Positions 5,556 through 6,007 of a stretch of 6,007 nucleotides of DNA are shown here, one piece after another. Source of the DNA: Candidatus Aminicenantota bacterium (GTDB taxonomy: Bacteria; Acidobacteriota; Aminicenantia; Aminicenantales; UBA4085); assembly GCA_003154255.1 (NCBI GenBank), contig PMCY01000265.1, positions 937-6,943 of the forward strand. Direction: 5' to 3'. Below the pieces are notes generated by a model, which searched no databases, was not told the origin of the DNA, and saw only the letters and a program-made list of their open reading frames with translations. The position numbers were made by a program, and so were the translations under genes. Position 1 is the stretch's first letter; each line of letters starts with the position of its first letter.

Positions 5556-5725
5556 TTCTTCCTGGCGTGAAAAGCGCGGATGTCGATGGGCCGGCGTCCG
5601 TAAATGCGATTTTTTAATTGACGGAAAATATTGAGACGCTGGGAAGGAGTGAGGGCGATCTGTTCCTGGACTTCCGCCTCTTCGGCCTCGGCGAAGCTTC
5701 GGAAGACCCGGAATCGTTTTTGCAT
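5552..5725 (-). CDS. 57-residue partner of the nucleotidyltransferase (antitoxin candidate)
   Basis: A short gene on the minus strand from ATG (5725-5723) to TGA (5554-5552). It encodes a charged helical protein beginning 'MQKRFRVFRSFAEAEEAEVQ' and continuing through 'IALTPSQRLNIFRQLKNRIY' to an RK-rich end. The central 'F-x-EAEEAE ... LTPSQRLNIFRQL' layout resembles small proteins I recall upstream of GG/DxD nucleotidyltransferases ('SFEEAE ... LTPEERL ... L'), which are taken to be antitoxins. Support for its being real comes from the ATGA overlap with the next gene and a well-formed promoter 25 bp upstream. The ribosome site is weak (GAG at 5736-5734). No DNA-binding motif is obvious. Antitoxin activity is inferred from position. 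Confidence 0.75.
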   Translation of the reverse strand: MQKRFRVFRSFAEAEEAEVQEQIALTPSQRLNIFRQLKNRIYGRRPIDIRAFHARKK

Positions 5726-5749
5726 CGTAAAATCTCGTAACTTGAACTA

Positions 5750-5778
5750 ATTATAGCGGATACGGGCACATTCGGCAA
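5750..5778 (-). promoter_or_regulatory. Promoter of the second nucleotidyltransferase pair
   Basis: On the minus strand TTGCCG (5778-5773, four of six -35 bases including TTG) and a perfect TATAAT (5755-5750) are separated by exactly 17 bp. Transcription would begin near 5743, leaving a leader of about 18 bases before the ATG at 5725. This is the best full promoter in the window. Confidence 0.65.
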
Positions 5779-5819
5779 CCCGGAGAAAGGGGCGTAGAGC
5801 GAGACGTTAAAGTAAGAAA

Positions 5820-5973
5820 GCGGGTCTCGGGGTGTGCGGGGGAAAACCCGTACGACGACTGAGCGGGCATGGTTTCCCGCTTCTTAGCGGGAAGAGCGAA
5901 GGAGGAGTGTCGGAGCGAATTTTCCTCGCAGGGGAAAATGAGCGTGTTTTCCCCCGCACACCCCGAGACCCGC
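5820..5973. repeat. 154-bp element with perfect 28-bp terminal inverted repeats
   Basis: Bases 5820-5847 are the exact reverse complement of 5946-5973 (28 of 28), separated by 98 bp. Inside are two smaller hairpins: TTCCCGC/GCGGGAA (5874-5880 with 5887-5893, 6-base loop) and ATTTTCC/GGAAAAT (5919-5925 with 5933-5939, 7-base loop). The whole can fold as one long stem with a branched head, as DNA cruciform or as RNA. No protein-like reading frame is apparent inside. It begins one base after a possible leftward stop codon (5977-5975) and ends 42 bp before the next promoter. It could be a non-autonomous mobile element (MITE-like), a REP-type dispersed repeat or an outsized 3' terminator/stabiliser. 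No target-site duplication is visible at its ends, and I cannot match it to a named family. Confidence 0.8.
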
Positions 5974-5974
5974 G

Positions 5975-6007
5975 TCAATCCAGGGCCTTGAGTCCCTCGT
6001 CGATGGA
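5975..6007 (-). CDS. Possible C-terminal tail of a gene entering from the right
   Basis: The minus strand reads S-I-D-E-G-L-K-A-L-D then TGA (5977-5975). Ten codons are too few to identify a protein, though 'IDEGLKAL' is an amphipathic helix of a kind common at enzyme C-termini. The case rests on the stop codon lying directly against the inverted-repeat element, a natural place for a 3' structure. It may equally be chance. Confidence 0.35.
   Translation of the reverse strand, partial: SIDEGLKALD

Noticed and set aside
5820..5973. CRISPR array
   Set aside because: The repeated units are one inverted pair, not evenly spaced direct repeats, and there are no spacers or cas genes nearby.
5751..5978. 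Leftward 75-codon open frame across the inverted-repeat element
   Set aside because: It runs through both arms of the perfect palindrome and the promoter of the next gene, and its sequence is not protein-like. An open frame here is a by-product of base composition.
1..6007. tRNA or rRNA genes
   Set aside because: I looked for cloverleaf-like arms with the TTCGA-type T loop and for conserved rRNA blocks and saw none.

Overview
The window reads as a stretch of moderately GC-rich bacterial chromosome (a little over half G+C by eye). The best lineage guess is Candidatus Aminicenantes or a relative near Acidobacteriota. This rests on two paralogous secreted 6-bladed beta-propeller proteins carrying the GQGPGE[FL] signature and the 'ENGV-x-VV' N-terminal motif, and on a small exported 'AGVWEMTMQTPQGEM' protein of a kind familiar from Acidobacteriota. 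The assignment comes from remembered family distributions, not from a database search.

Left region (1-1575). Two leftward genes, a Tat-exported TIGR04076-type protein cut by the window edge and a TSUP/TauE-SafE membrane transporter, lie in one probable operon. Opposite them is a rightward gene for a 134-residue secreted beta-rich protein. A compact divergent promoter region (about 1100-1170) separates the two units. The transporter has an anomalous 5' end: its conserved N-terminal signature lies upstream of the first in-frame ATG, with no ordinary start codon available.

Middle region (1585-5056). A leftward secreted beta-propeller gene is followed, after a 249-bp intergenic region, by a rightward three-gene unit. 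The unit consists of an 80-residue DUF6922-like antitoxin candidate, an AbiEii-type nucleotidyltransferase toxin candidate overlapping it by 8 bp, and, 12 bp later, a second beta-propeller made as a lipoprotein. The promoter of this unit is an extended -10 whose predicted start point falls on the A of the first ATG, so its mRNA is probably leaderless.

Right region (5019-6007). A second, different nucleotidyltransferase module faces the first unit: a 57-residue protein and a 178-residue GG...DxD nucleotidyltransferase joined by an ATGA overlap and preceded by a clear TTGCCG-17-TATAAT promoter. The toxin candidate's 3' end overlaps the lipoprotein gene tail-to-tail by 38 bp. Beyond this module is a 154-bp element bounded by a perfect 28-bp inverted repeat with smaller hairpins inside. 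It starts one base past a possible stop codon of another leftward gene that enters from the right edge.

The most interesting feature is the layout. Two unrelated-looking antitoxin/nucleotidyltransferase pairs bracket a lipoprotein beta-propeller that appears co-transcribed with one of them, next to a long structured inverted-repeat element.
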